DNA from: PWPS01 sp964573145
GTDB lineage: Bacteria > Patescibacteriota > Minisyncoccia > Minisyncoccales > PWPS01
NCBI GenBank assembly: GCA_964573145.1
Contig: CAZNIM010000006.1
Location: forward strand, 1-27,478
Direction of reading: 5' to 3'
DNA length: 27,478 bases
The notes below the pieces were generated by a model. It was not told the DNA's origin, made no database searches, and worked only from the letters and a program-made list of their open reading frames with translations. The translations under genes and the position numbers were made by a program. Position 1 is the stretch's first letter, and every line of letters begins with the position of its first letter. Shown piece by piece: positions 1 through 6,671 of the stretch.

Positions 1-546
1 CTCTTCATCGGGACAATCGCGATCACTGTGACACTCATTGCTTGGACAAGTAGGCTCGTCCGCATCACAACTGCTCCAATTTCCACTTGATCGACAGGTT
101 CTTACTCCGCTGTTACTTCTACTACAAGTTTGACATCGCCCTCTTCCGCTAGCCCAATGCCCACAACAATTATAACTGCAAGACTCCCTACAACTCCTGG
201 TATCACCTACATCATACCACTCTCCACCCCACTCGCATCCTATCGGAACGCAAAATCCGTCTTCACACTCTTCGTTGGTCCCACAATGAGCATCAATACA
301 ACACTCTATGGGGGTTAGAGAAGCATCGCTCGGATAATTGCTTCTGAAAGCGGACCACTCGGCCGCAGTTTTGGTTGGAACGAAGAGGTCGTCCGAATAA
401 TCACTCTCCACTCTTCTAAAAACATTATGCTCACAAATATCTTTTCTGTCTTCCACTCTGTAAAAATCTTGAGCGGCATAAATTATCAGAAAAATCAAAA
501 TCGGAGAGAATAAAAGAAGAATTTTTTTTAGCTTTTTTCTTTTCAC
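1..546 (-). CDS. Cys-rich exported protein, C-terminus cut by window start
   Basis: The reading frame is open from a GTG start at 546 to the window edge (182 codons visible, no stop yet). An in-frame TGA lies just upstream of the GTG, so a longer N-terminus is excluded. The N-terminus is KRKKLKK followed by a hydrophobic stretch (about residues 9-24), a signal peptide or anchor. From about residue 75 the protein becomes very rich in cysteine, with knots such as CCIDAHCGTNEECEDGFC, SCSYNCCGHW and CHSDRDCP. These resemble the small disulfide-bonded modules seen in exported proteins. It starts 4 bases after the upstream S74-domain gene and is probably cotranscribed with it. The function is unknown. 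A surface or adhesion role is inferred only from the export signal and the Cys modules. Confidence 0.75.
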   Translation of the reverse strand, partial: MKRKKLKKILLLFSPILIFLIIYAAQDFYRVEDRKDICEHNVFRRVESDYSDDLFVPTKTAAEWSAFRSNYPSDASLTPIECCIDAHCGTNEECEDGFCVPIGCEWGGEWYDVGDTRSCRESCSYNCCGHWASGRGRCQTCSRSNSGVRTCRSSGNWSSCDADEPTCPSNECHSDRDCPDEE

Positions 547-550
547 TTTT

Positions 551-1303
551 TTACTCTTGAATCATCTTTTTTATTTTTTCTATCTCCTTAGACAGTCTTT
601 TAATCTCACTCTGCTGATTTTCGATTTTTTCATTTTGACTTTTAAGCAATTCCAAAATGGGGGCGGTAAGGCGACCGTAATCCAAAATCTTATCACCGTT
701 TCTTTCAGCGACGAGCTGCGGGTAAATCTTCTCCACCTCTTGAGCACTAAAGCCGAGCATCTCCTTCCCGCTTTCTTTATCGATATAAGATATCGCCTTC
801 AAATCTTTAAACTCGTCTTTCAAAATTAGATTTTCAATGTCTTCTTTAAATCTTTCATCCGAACTGTAAAAAAATCCGCCGGTAGTTGAGATATTTCCTC
901 TAACATCAAGTCTTGATCCGGGGGAAGTGGTTCCGATTCCTATATTTCCATCACTGCTTATTCTCAATCTGTGATTCCACCCACCGGTATAAAAACTTAC
1001 ATCATCTTCAGTTCTAATTCTTATGCCGGGAGATTCACCGCTTATATAATTGGTGGCGCTCGTGTTTCCGTCAAGATGGATTCTTCCGTCAATTCTAGCC
1101 GCTCCTCTGACTCCCAGGGCGCCAACCGCCAAAGCTCCCTCCTTCGACTGAGCAACGGTACTCACATTAATCGGAGGAGGGACATTTCCTCCCGGAGGAG
1201 AGGTTGTCGGAGCGTCCCAGGCCTTCACAAAGAAAATTGCCGCAAAAATAATTAAAACAGAGACTCCCAAAGATTTATATACGTTTATTTTTTGTTTCCT
1301 CAT
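551..1303 (-). CDS. Membrane-anchored protein with C-terminal S74 intramolecular chaperone domain
   Basis: This 250-residue protein starts at the ATG at 1303, just after the upstream stop. The frame is open further upstream to 1384, but that would overlap the preceding gene by about 70 bases. Residues 11-28 form one hydrophobic segment (signal or anchor). A Pro/Gly-rich linker follows, then a short fibre-like region with GNIGIGTTSPGSRLDV, typical of tail-fibre-like proteins. The motif SDERFK (148-153) starts an S74 domain. In phage endosialidases the equivalent Ser and the Lys five residues later form the self-cleavage dyad, and both are present here. Residues 214-250 form a predicted coiled coil, consistent with trimerisation. 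By family knowledge such domains fold trimeric fibres and are then released by autoproteolysis. The anchored surface-fibre role here is inference. Confidence 0.8.
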   Translation of the reverse strand: MRKQKINVYKSLGVSVLIIFAAIFFVKAWDAPTTSPPGGNVPPPINVSTVAQSKEGALAVGALGVRGAARIDGRIHLDGNTSATNYISGESPGIRIRTEDDVSFYTGGWNHRLRISSDGNIGIGTTSPGSRLDVRGNISTTGGFFYSSDERFKEDIENLILKDEFKDLKAISYIDKESGKEMLGFSAQEVEKIYPQLVAERNGDKILDYGRLTAPILELLKSQNEKIENQQSEIKRLSKEIEKIKKMIQE

Positions 1304-1313
1304 TTTTTTATGA

Positions 1314-1619
1314 TTACATAATATAGTCCAATTCTTTAAGACGCTTTTTATATTTTTCATCATTAATCTCTTCACCTTCTTCATCTTGATAAAGGTCTTC
1401 TTTCTCTCCCATTATCTCGTCCAGGATTAATTTTTCGGAATCACTTGCTCCTTCTTCTTTTTTAAGATCCGTTTTTACTTCTTTTTCACGCTCTTCTTCT
1501 ATTTCAATTTCATTACCGACAAAACCTTCCTCTGTAATTCGGATAAATAAAAAAGTGGCCACCGCTAAGATGACCACTGATAAAATAACTAATTCCTTTT
1601 TCTGCTTTAACCTCTTCAT
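1314..1619 (-). CDS. Small anchored acidic protein of unknown function
   Basis: This 101-residue protein has a basic N-terminus (MKRLKQKKE), one transmembrane helix (about residues 9-26) and a long, highly charged, Glu/Lys-rich tail that looks helical or disordered. No family was recognised. It is first in a three-gene minus-strand run: its stop lies 10 bases before the S74-domain gene, which in turn lies 4 bases before the Cys-rich gene. A strong promoter places transcription start only about 2 bases before its ATG, so the message is probably leaderless. It may be an assembly partner of the downstream surface proteins; this is context only. Confidence 0.6.
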   Translation of the reverse strand: MKRLKQKKELVILSVVILAVATFLFIRITEEGFVGNEIEIEEEREKEVKTDLKKEEGASDSEKLILDEIMGEKEDLYQDEEGEEINDEKYKKRLKELDYIM

Positions 1620-1627
1620 TTTATTTT

Positions 1628-1655
1628 ATTCTAACCCATTATCGGAAACTGTCAA
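1628..1655 (-). promoter_or_regulatory. Promoter of the surface-protein run
   Basis: On the minus strand, TTGACA (1650-1655) and TAGAAT (1628-1633) are separated by 16 bases. The expected start point is near 1621, two bases before the ATG at 1619, so the transcript would be almost leaderless. The -35 box sits in the T-tract of the tRNA-Leu terminator. Confidence 0.6.
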
Positions 1656-1682
1656 AACAAAAACCCGGATGAAACCGGGTTT
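1653..1682 (-). terminator. Rho-independent terminator after tRNA-Leu
   Basis: Perfect 8-bp arms (1661-1668 and 1675-1682, AAACCCGG/CCGGGTTT) enclose a 6-base loop. On the minus strand they are followed by TTTTTGTTTTG. The hairpin begins 3 bases after the CCA end of tRNA-Leu and closes the infB-tRNA-Cys-tRNA-Leu transcript. A run of T also follows on the plus strand, so it could act both ways. Confidence 0.8.
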
Positions 1683-1685
1683 TTT

Positions 1686-1772
1686 TGGTGCCGCGGGTGG
1701 GACTTGAACCCACAAGAGCTTGCGCCCAGCGGATTTTAAGTCCGCCCTGTATGCCAATTCCAGCACCGCGGC
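1686..1772 (-). tRNA. tRNA-Leu (anticodon TAA)
   Basis: The full cloverleaf is readable: acceptor stem GCCGCGG/CCGCGGC, anticodon stem GCGGA/TCCGC with loop CTTAAAA (anticodon TAA), an extended variable arm as expected for a class II tRNA, and T-arm GGGTTCAAGTCCC. The discriminator is A and the 3' CCA is encoded, unlike in the other three tRNAs here. Confidence 0.95.
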
Positions 1773-1790
1773 GTCATTCAACTGAGACGG

Positions 1791-1863
1791 AGGCCTGGGC
1801 GGGATTCGAACCCGCGCATAACGGTTTTGCAAACCGTCGCCTTAGCCACTTGGCTACCAGGCC
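1791..1863 (-). tRNA. tRNA-Cys (anticodon GCA)
   Basis: Acceptor stem GGCCTGG/CCAGGCC, anticodon stem ACGGT/ACCGT with loop TTGCAAA (anticodon GCA), T-arm GGGTTCGAATCCC. The discriminator is T (U73), the known identity element for cysteine. The next bases are CCG, so CCA must be added after transcription. It begins 5 bases after the infB stop and is probably processed from the infB transcript. Confidence 0.95.
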
Positions 1864-1868
1864 CTGTT

Positions 1869-3341
1869 TTACAGATCGGGAACGATTTTTTCTTTGGTGT
1901 AAGCGACCAGGATATCTCCCTCTTCAACTTTTGTCTCTCCTTCGTAAAGCATTCCGAACTCTTCTCTTTCGGGGATCTTGTCGACATTTTTTTCTTCTTT
2001 TTTGAGGTTAATCAGCTTACCTTCTCCGATAACCTCTTTTTCTCTGACCACTTTGACCAAGGCGCCCTTCTCTATGTCGCCGTCGGCCGCTTTTCCTCCC
2101 AGGATCTGTCTTCTCTTATCGGTTTTAAATACGGCTAAAACTTTTATTTTACCCATTTCTCTTTCCACCTCTTCGGCTTCGAGCATCTTTTCCATCTCTT
2201 TTCTGACCCCTTCAATCAAGTTGTAAATAACTTCGTATCTCAAGATATTGATATCGTTTTGCCTGGCCAGATCCTCGGCCAAATTGGCTGCATCGACTCG
2301 ATAAGCCAACACTTTGGCTCCGGTCGTTTTGGCCAAATTAATATCGTTTTCTCCTATTTCGCCGATGGCGGCTTCCAGGACATTGATTCCCACTTTTTCT
2401 CGGGGAAGTCTTTCCATCATATTTTTCAAAGCTTCGAGCGATCCCAAAACGTCGGCTTTTATAACCAGATCGAGATTTTTCTTTCCGGTGGCGAGTCCTT
2501 CGAAGCTTACTCTTCCCTTATCGCTCTTCCGAGCGCTTTTAGCCTCTTTCTTGGATGAGTAAACTTTAAACTCTTCTCCGACGTGTGGATTCATCTTCAA
2601 TCCGGAAGTTCGAGCCGGAGTGGCCGGAGTGGCTTCTTCTATCTCTTCTTTGTAAAAGTTTTTCATCTTTCTGACCGTTCCGAAGCAACAATCGGTTCCT
2701 ATCGTGTCTCCCTTGACAAGAGTTCCTTCTTTGACCAGCAAAGTGGCGCTAACCCCTTTTTGCGGGTCAACATGAGTTTCGATAACGACTCCTTCGGCCG
2801 GTTTATCGTAATCGGCCTTCAAATCTTCCATTTCGGATAAAAGAAGAACCATTTCCAAAAGCTCTTCGATTCCTTTTTTGGTCTTGGCGGAAACTTCTAT
2901 ACAGGGAACTTTGCCGCCGTAGGATTCGACGAAGACGTCTTCCAAAGAAAGCTCTTTTTTAACCTTGTCGGTATTGGCTTCTTTCTTGTCCATCTTGTTC
3001 AAGGCGACGATAAAGGGAATCTCGGCTTCAGTCAGATGATCAATCGCTTCTTTGGTCTGCTTTTTAACTCCTTCATCGGCAGCTACGACCAGAATTCCTA
3101 TATCGGCCACCTCTGCTCCCCGAGAACGCATCGCCGAAAAAGCTTCGTGTCCGGGGGTGTCGATAAAGGTTATTGTTTCTCCGTCTTGCTCAATCATGTA
3201 AGCTCCCATGTGCTGGGTTATTCCACCCGATTCGTTTTCGGTTATTTTAAGATCTTTAATCGCCTCCAATATCGAACTCTTCCCGTGATCAACGTGACCC
3301 AAGACGGCTACTACCGGAGGTCTTTTTTTTGTATTACTCAT
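1869..3341 (-). CDS. infB: Translation initiation factor IF-2, short form
   Basis: A 490-residue GTPase that brings initiator tRNA to the 30S subunit. All G motifs are visible: GHVDHGKS (15-22), GGITQ as the switch I segment, DTPGH, NKMDK and SAK. Behind the G domain come the beta-barrel domain II, the C1 domain and the C2 domain that binds fMet-tRNA. The long N-terminal region of typical bacterial IF-2 (about 700-900 residues) is absent; the G domain starts almost at residue 10, as is usual in reduced genomes. The ATG at 3341 overlaps the stop of a 33-codon ORF, and its own Shine-Dalgarno is weak, so translational coupling is plausible. tRNA-Cys and tRNA-Leu follow directly. Confidence 0.97.
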   Translation of the reverse strand: MSNTKKRPPVVAVLGHVDHGKSSILEAIKDLKITENESGGITQHMGAYMIEQDGETITFIDTPGHEAFSAMRSRGAEVADIGILVVAADEGVKKQTKEAIDHLTEAEIPFIVALNKMDKKEANTDKVKKELSLEDVFVESYGGKVPCIEVSAKTKKGIEELLEMVLLLSEMEDLKADYDKPAEGVVIETHVDPQKGVSATLLVKEGTLVKGDTIGTDCCFGTVRKMKNFYKEEIEEATPATPARTSGLKMNPHVGEEFKVYSSKKEAKSARKSDKGRVSFEGLATGKKNLDLVIKADVLGSLEALKNMMERLPREKVGINVLEAAIGEIGENDINLAKTTGAKVLAYRVDAANLAEDLARQNDINILRYEVIYNLIEGVRKEMEKMLEAEEVEREMGKIKVLAVFKTDKRRQILGGKAADGDIEKGALVKVVREKEVIGEGKLINLKKEEKNVDKIPEREEFGMLYEGETKVEEGDILVAYTKEKIVPDL

Positions 3342-3435
3342 ATCTTTTCGGAATTAATCTGATTTTTCGTCGACGATTTTTATTATTTAAAAAATGATGA
3401 TTCGAATCCTGTTTATAGCTTTCTTCCGTTTCCAT
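3334..3435 (-). CDS. Possible 33-residue leader peptide overlapping infB start
   Basis: A small frame starts with ATG at 3435 and ends with TAA at 3334-3336, inside the first codons of infB (the two share ATGAGTAA). An AAGGA sequence ends 5 bases before its ATG, a better ribosome site than infB has. The peptide is polar with a basic C-terminal half (NNKNRRRKIRLIPKRYE). No family was recognised. It could be a real small protein, a leader that couples ribosomes onto infB, or chance. The good ribosome site and the overlap favour translation; conservation in relatives would decide. Confidence 0.4.
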   Translation of the reverse strand: METEESYKQDSNHHFLNNKNRRRKIRLIPKRYE

Positions 3436-3465
3436 CGTTTTCCTTTTTTAATGCTGTGCCGTTTA

Positions 3466-3487
3466 TGCGGTGGGAGTGGGATTCGAA
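3466..3487 (-). repeat. Partial copy of the tRNA-Ser 3' end
   Basis: These 22 bases are identical to 3632-3653, which is the T-loop half, acceptor 3' strand, discriminator and following base of tRNA-Ser. The match ends abruptly on both sides. It sits 144 bases downstream of the true gene in the minus direction. Such a fragment is the usual footprint of integration into a tRNA end, but nothing resembling an integrase or cargo lies between. Confidence 0.7.
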
Positions 3488-3495
3488 ATAAACAC

Positions 3496-3565
3496 CTGTT
3501 TTTCCCCGACCCCCTGACTCTAAAAAACCACGTTTTTTAGTATTTTTTAACACGGGGAAAAACGG
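3496..3565 (-). repeat. Nested inverted repeat in the infB leader region
   Basis: Outer arms 3498-3508 and 3553-3563 are perfect 11-bp complements (GTTTTTCCCCG/CGGGGAAAAAC), extendable by a G-T and a C-G pair to 3496/3565. Inside is a perfect 8-bp hairpin, CTAAAAAA/TTTTTTAG (3520-3527/3533-3540), with loop CCACG. A structured RNA leader, a terminator after tRNA-Ser (on the plus strand the inner hairpin is followed by TATTTTTT) or a mobile-element remnant are all possible. The rest of the gene-free interval 3436-3633 shows nothing else recognisable. Confidence 0.6.
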
Positions 3566-3633
3566 TTCGAATCTTTCTCCTTTCAAAATACTTCAAGTCA
3601 TTCGGTTAATCAGTTTTAAATATTCTCACTTTG

Positions 3634-3718
3634 CGGTGGGAGTGGGATTCGAACCCACGAACCCGTGAGGGTTAACGATTTTCGAAACCGTCGCCTTAAG
3701 CCGCTCGGCCATCCCACC
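3634..3718 (-). tRNA. tRNA-Ser (anticodon CGA)
   Basis: Acceptor stem GGTGGGA/TCCCACC, anticodon arm with loop TTCGAAA (anticodon CGA), long variable arm (AACCCTCACGGGTT) as in class II tRNAs, T-arm GGGTTCGAATCCC. The discriminator is G, as expected for serine. CAA follows, so CCA is not encoded. Confidence 0.95.
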
Positions 3719-3739
3719 AAGCGGTTATCAATCGAACTG

Positions 3740-3813
3740 TGGACCCGGCGAGACTCGAACTCGCGACCTCATGCGTGCCACGCATGCGCTCTGGCCAACT
3801 GAGCTACGGGCCC
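3740..3813 (-). tRNA. tRNA-Ala (anticodon GGC)
   Basis: Acceptor stem GGGCCCG/CGGGTCC contains the G3-U70 wobble pair that defines alanine identity. Anticodon stem CATGC/GCATG encloses loop GTGGCAC (anticodon GGC). The discriminator is A and is followed by CAG, so CCA is not encoded. It lies 21 bases upstream of tRNA-Ser in the same transcript. Confidence 0.95.
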
Positions 3814-3829
3814 TTAAATCATGTCGATT

Positions 3830-3858
3830 ATTATAACTAATTAACTCTTTTTAATCAA
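3830..3858 (-). promoter_or_regulatory. Promoter of tRNA-Ala and tRNA-Ser
   Basis: Minus-strand TTGATT (3853-3858) and a perfect TATAAT (3830-3835) are separated by 17 bases. The expected start is about 10 bases before the 5' end of tRNA-Ala. The -35 box overlaps the end of tsaE. Confidence 0.65.
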
Positions 3859-4288
3859 GTAAATTATTCGGGACTTTAATTTCCCTCTCCTTCTCGGAAA
3901 CAAACTTGAATTTTATAACCGTCGCCCCTTCTCTAAATCCGCTTTTTTCGGGCCACTCGATAAGGACTATGTTTTCCCTCGCTTCGAATATCGCTTCCAT
4001 CTCCAAGTCTCCGAGTCGGTCCCCTTCTTCAAGCCGATAAAAATCAAGATGGTACAAAAAAAGAAACTCGTCTTCAATCGGGTAGCGCTTCATAACGACG
4101 AAAGTCGGGCTGGTTATCTCTTTTAGATCGAAGTGACGAGCGAATCCCTTGACGAAGGTCGTCTTGCCCGATCCGAGATCTCCCTTGAGAAATATCTTGG
4201 TCGCTCCCTTTTTACGGGGAGATATCCGGGAAGCTATTTTTCGTCCCAGTTCTTCGGTCTCTTTTTCACTTGCTGTTTTTATCTTCAT
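3851..4288 (-). CDS. tsaE: tRNA threonylcarbamoyladenosine biosynthesis ATPase TsaE
   Basis: This 145-residue P-loop ATPase is the usual length for TsaE. It works with TsaB and TsaD to attach the threonylcarbamoyl group to A37 of ANN-decoding tRNAs. Motifs visible: Walker A GDLGSGKTT (36-44), the family SPTF segment (60-63), HLDFYRL (80-86) and EWPE (111-114). It is transcribed away from pilB; 57 bases separate the two starts. The tRNA-Ala/tRNA-Ser pair follows immediately downstream on the same strand, a fitting neighbourhood but probably with its own promoter. tsaB and tsaD are not in the window. Confidence 0.95.
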   Translation of the reverse strand: MKIKTASEKETEELGRKIASRISPRKKGATKIFLKGDLGSGKTTFVKGFARHFDLKEITSPTFVVMKRYPIEDEFLFLYHLDFYRLEEGDRLGDLEMEAIFEARENIVLIEWPEKSGFREGATVIKFKFVSEKEREIKVPNNLLD

Positions 4289-4291
4289 AAA

Positions 4292-4335
4292 TTGACTAAA
4301 CGGCTATTTTAAGTTAAAGTTTAACATAGTAAAAT
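4292..4335 (+). promoter_or_regulatory. Candidate promoter of the pilB-ruvB-yebC-ruvC run
   Basis: Two readings are possible. TTGACT (4292-4297), 17 bases, then TAAAGT (4315-4320) would give a short leader. Alternatively TAAAAT (4330-4335), with a poor -35, would start transcription about 4 bases before the ATG at 4346. There is no Shine-Dalgarno before pilB, which suits a leaderless message. Confidence 0.35.
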
Positions 4336-4345
4336 CAATTTTACC

Positions 4346-5677
4346 ATGAATAAAAAAAGAGAGAAAATCACCGACGAAATATCGATTTCGAAGAGGACGG
4401 CCGAAGAGATTGAAAGAAGGGTGACCAATCTTCCCCTTTTTCAAGAAGAGATAAAGAGAAGCTTGAATAAGGACACTTCCGAGCTGCTCAATTTGATAAT
4501 GGCCGGGACCGTCGCTTTGGAATCTTCGGATATGCATATCGAGCCGACCGAAGAAGATGCAAAGATAAGGATAAGAATAGACGGAGTTCTTCAAGACGTA
4601 GCACGAATCGATAAAAAGCTTTACGGAAATATAGTTTCAAGAATAAAACTTCTCTCCGGAGTAAAGCTGAATGTCGACAACAAGCCTCAAGACGGCAGCT
4701 TTTCAATAGTTTACCCCGGAGAAAGGGAAGATGAAAGGAGAGCTATCGAGATTAGAATGTCGGCTCTTCCGTCCGAAGAGGGAGAGGCGATAGTGATGAG
4801 GTTTCTGGACCCTCAAAATCTGATATCTCTGGACCAACTCGGATTAAGAAAAGAGCTTCTGGAGCTTTTTAAAAGTGAAATAAGAAAGCCGAACGGGATG
4901 ATAATCGTTACCGGACCGACCGGGTCGGGTAAAACGACATCGCTTTACGCCTTTTTGAAACATATAAAAAATCCGGGAGTAAAGATAATTACAATTGAGG
5001 ACCCGATAGAGTATCATCTCGACGGAATTTCTCAAACACAAGTTTCTCCCGACAGCGGATACGATTTCGCCAGCGGACTGAAAGCGATAGTAAGGCAGGA
5101 CCCGGACGCCATACTGGTCGGAGAGATAAGAGACTTCGAGACGGCCAATATCGGACTACAAGCCGCTTTGACCGGTCACGTGGTTTTCAGCACGCTTCAC
5201 ACCAATGATGCAGCCGGTGCCATTCCCAGATTGCAAGCTTTGGGAGAAAAGCCGGTCAATATCGCTCCCGCTTTAAATATAATAATAGCTCAAAGGTTAG
5301 TCAGAAAACTTTGTAAAAGATGCAAATTGGAAACGACGATAGAAGAAGTCGATAAAGAGCTGTATGAAAAATTGAGATCGGCTCTCGACAACGTAGCCGA
5401 TAAATTGGAGACGACTTTCTTTCCGGAATCTCCTTTGTACCAAAAAAAGGGGTGTAAGGATTGCAACTTTACCGGTTACAGCGGTAGGCTGGGGCTTTTT
5501 GAAGCGATACCGGTCGATGAAGAAATTGAGGATTTAATATTTTCCAATCCTTCCACTTCGGAGATAAGAAAAAAGGCGATAGAGAAAGGAATGGTCACTC
5601 TAAAGCAAGACGGAATCTTAAAAGCGCTACAGGGAGAAACTTCTTTGGACGAAGTGGATCGTGTAGTCGGATTATGA
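4346..5677 (+). CDS. pilB: Type IV pilus / type II secretion assembly ATPase (PilB/GspE family)
   Basis: A 443-residue hexameric ATPase that powers pilus extension at the inner face of the membrane. Visible: N2 domain with SSDMHIEPTEED (60-71) and RIRIDG, Walker A GPTGSGKTT (190-198), Asp box ITIEDPIEYH (215-224), Walker B AILVGEIRD (255-263), His box STLHTNDAAGAIPRL (282-296), and a zinc-binding tetracysteine C323/C326 and C370/C373. It is shorter than typical PilB (about 560) because the N-terminal N1 domain is missing; only about 40 residues precede N2. Its TGA overlaps the ruvB ATG by 4 bases, so it is the first gene of an operon with recombination genes. No pilin, PilC or PilT gene is nearby. 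Confidence 0.93.
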   Translation: MNKKREKITDEISISKRTAEEIERRVTNLPLFQEEIKRSLNKDTSELLNLIMAGTVALESSDMHIEPTEEDAKIRIRIDGVLQDVARIDKKLYGNIVSRIKLLSGVKLNVDNKPQDGSFSIVYPGEREDERRAIEIRMSALPSEEGEAIVMRFLDPQNLISLDQLGLRKELLELFKSEIRKPNGMIIVTGPTGSGKTTSLYAFLKHIKNPGVKIITIEDPIEYHLDGISQTQVSPDSGYDFASGLKAIVRQDPDAILVGEIRDFETANIGLQAALTGHVVFSTLHTNDAAGAIPRLQALGEKPVNIAPALNIIIAQRLVRKLCKRCKLETTIEEVDKELYEKLRSALDNVADKLETTFFPESPLYQKKGCKDCNFTGYSGRLGLFEAIPVDEEIEDLIFSNPSTSEIRKKAIEKGMVTLKQDGILKALQGETSLDEVDRVVGL

Positions 5678-6666
5678 GAAAAAAAACGAATCCCGAACAA
5701 ACCGATGCGGACCGAACTCTCGATTTGGCTTTGCGGCCGAATAAATGGGAAGAATATATCGGTCAGAAAAAGGTAAAGGAAAACGTTAAGATAATTATCG
5801 AGGCGGCCGAAAAAAGAGGAGAGTCTTCACCCGACCATATGCTCTTTCACGGAAGCTCCGGCTTGGGAAAAACGACTCTGGCTTACTTGATTTCAAAAGA
5901 GATGGAGGCCGGAATAAGGGTTACTTCCGGCCCGGCGATAAAAAAGACCGGTGAATTGGCTGCAATCTTAACCAACTTATCGGAAGGCGATATTCTTTTT
6001 ATCGATGAAATTCATCGCTTGAACAAGGTTTGTGAAGAGATGATTTATCCCGTTTTGGAAGATTTTAATTTGAACCTGGTTGTCGGAAACGGTCCGATGG
6101 CCAGAACGGTCGATTTGAAGATTCCTCGCTTCACCCTGATAGGAGCCACCACTCAAATGGCTCTTCTTTCCGGCCCTTTGAGAAACAGATTCGGAGCGAT
6201 CTTCAGACTGGAACCCTACAGCAACGAAGAGATAGAAAAAATAATAAACAGATCGGCCGATCTTTTAAGTATTGAAATAGAGAAAGATTCGGTAAAAAAG
6301 ATAGCGGAAAGATCCCGATTCACTCCCCGAGTGGCCAACAGGCTTTTAAAAAGAGTTCGGGATTTCGCCGAAGTAAAAAGGGACGGAAAGATAACGACCG
6401 AAATCACCGAAGAGGCTTTCGACAGCTTGAATATAGACGAAAAAGGGCTCGAGTCGGGTGATATAAATATTTTAAAAGTTTTGATAGAAAAATTCGACGG
6501 AGGGCCGGCGGGAATAAAGGCGATAGCGGCCGCTTCGAACGAAAGAAAAGACACCATTTTGGAGATTTACGAACCCTACTTGGTGCAGATAGGCTTTATA
6601 AAAAGAACCTCTCGGGGAAGAGTAGCGACCGATGAAGCTTACAACCATTTGAATATAAAAAGATAA
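5674..6666 (+). CDS. ruvB: Holliday junction branch-migration ATPase RuvB
   Basis: A 330-residue AAA+ motor, normal length, that drives branch migration at Holliday junctions together with RuvA. Walker A GSSGLGKTT (60-68; GPPGLGKTT in most homologues), Walker B ILFIDEIH (107-114), sensor I GATT (157-160), arginine-finger region GPLRNRFG (R170), sensor II and winged-helix region with FTPRVANRLLKRVRDFAEV. The segment after sensor I reads QMALLSG instead of the usual RAGLLT, a mild departure. The start codon overlaps the pilB stop (ATGA). yebC and ruvC follow; ruvA, usually adjacent, is not in the window. Confidence 0.96.
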   Translation: MRKKTNPEQTDADRTLDLALRPNKWEEYIGQKKVKENVKIIIEAAEKRGESSPDHMLFHGSSGLGKTTLAYLISKEMEAGIRVTSGPAIKKTGELAAILTNLSEGDILFIDEIHRLNKVCEEMIYPVLEDFNLNLVVGNGPMARTVDLKIPRFTLIGATTQMALLSGPLRNRFGAIFRLEPYSNEEIEKIINRSADLLSIEIEKDSVKKIAERSRFTPRVANRLLKRVRDFAEVKRDGKITTEITEEAFDSLNIDEKGLESGDINILKVLIEKFDGGPAGIKAIAAASNERKDTILEIYEPYLVQIGFIKRTSRGRVATDEAYNHLNIKR

Positions 6667-6671
6667 AGATT

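Noticed and set aside
1869..3341. Several open frames on the plus strand opposite infB
   Set aside because: They are shadows of the codon bias of infB; none has a family match or ribosome site.
3563..3574. GGTTCGAATC, a T-arm-like sequence on the plus strand, and another TTCGAA near 3401, as possible extra tRNA genes
   Set aside because: No acceptor, D or anticodon stems can be built around either. They are short AT/CG palindromic matches only.
5674..6666. RuvB Walker A change (GSSGLGKTT) as a sign of a dead enzyme
   Set aside because: The Gly-Lys-Thr core, Walker B and arginine finger are all intact; the Pro-to-Ser changes are tolerated in P-loops.
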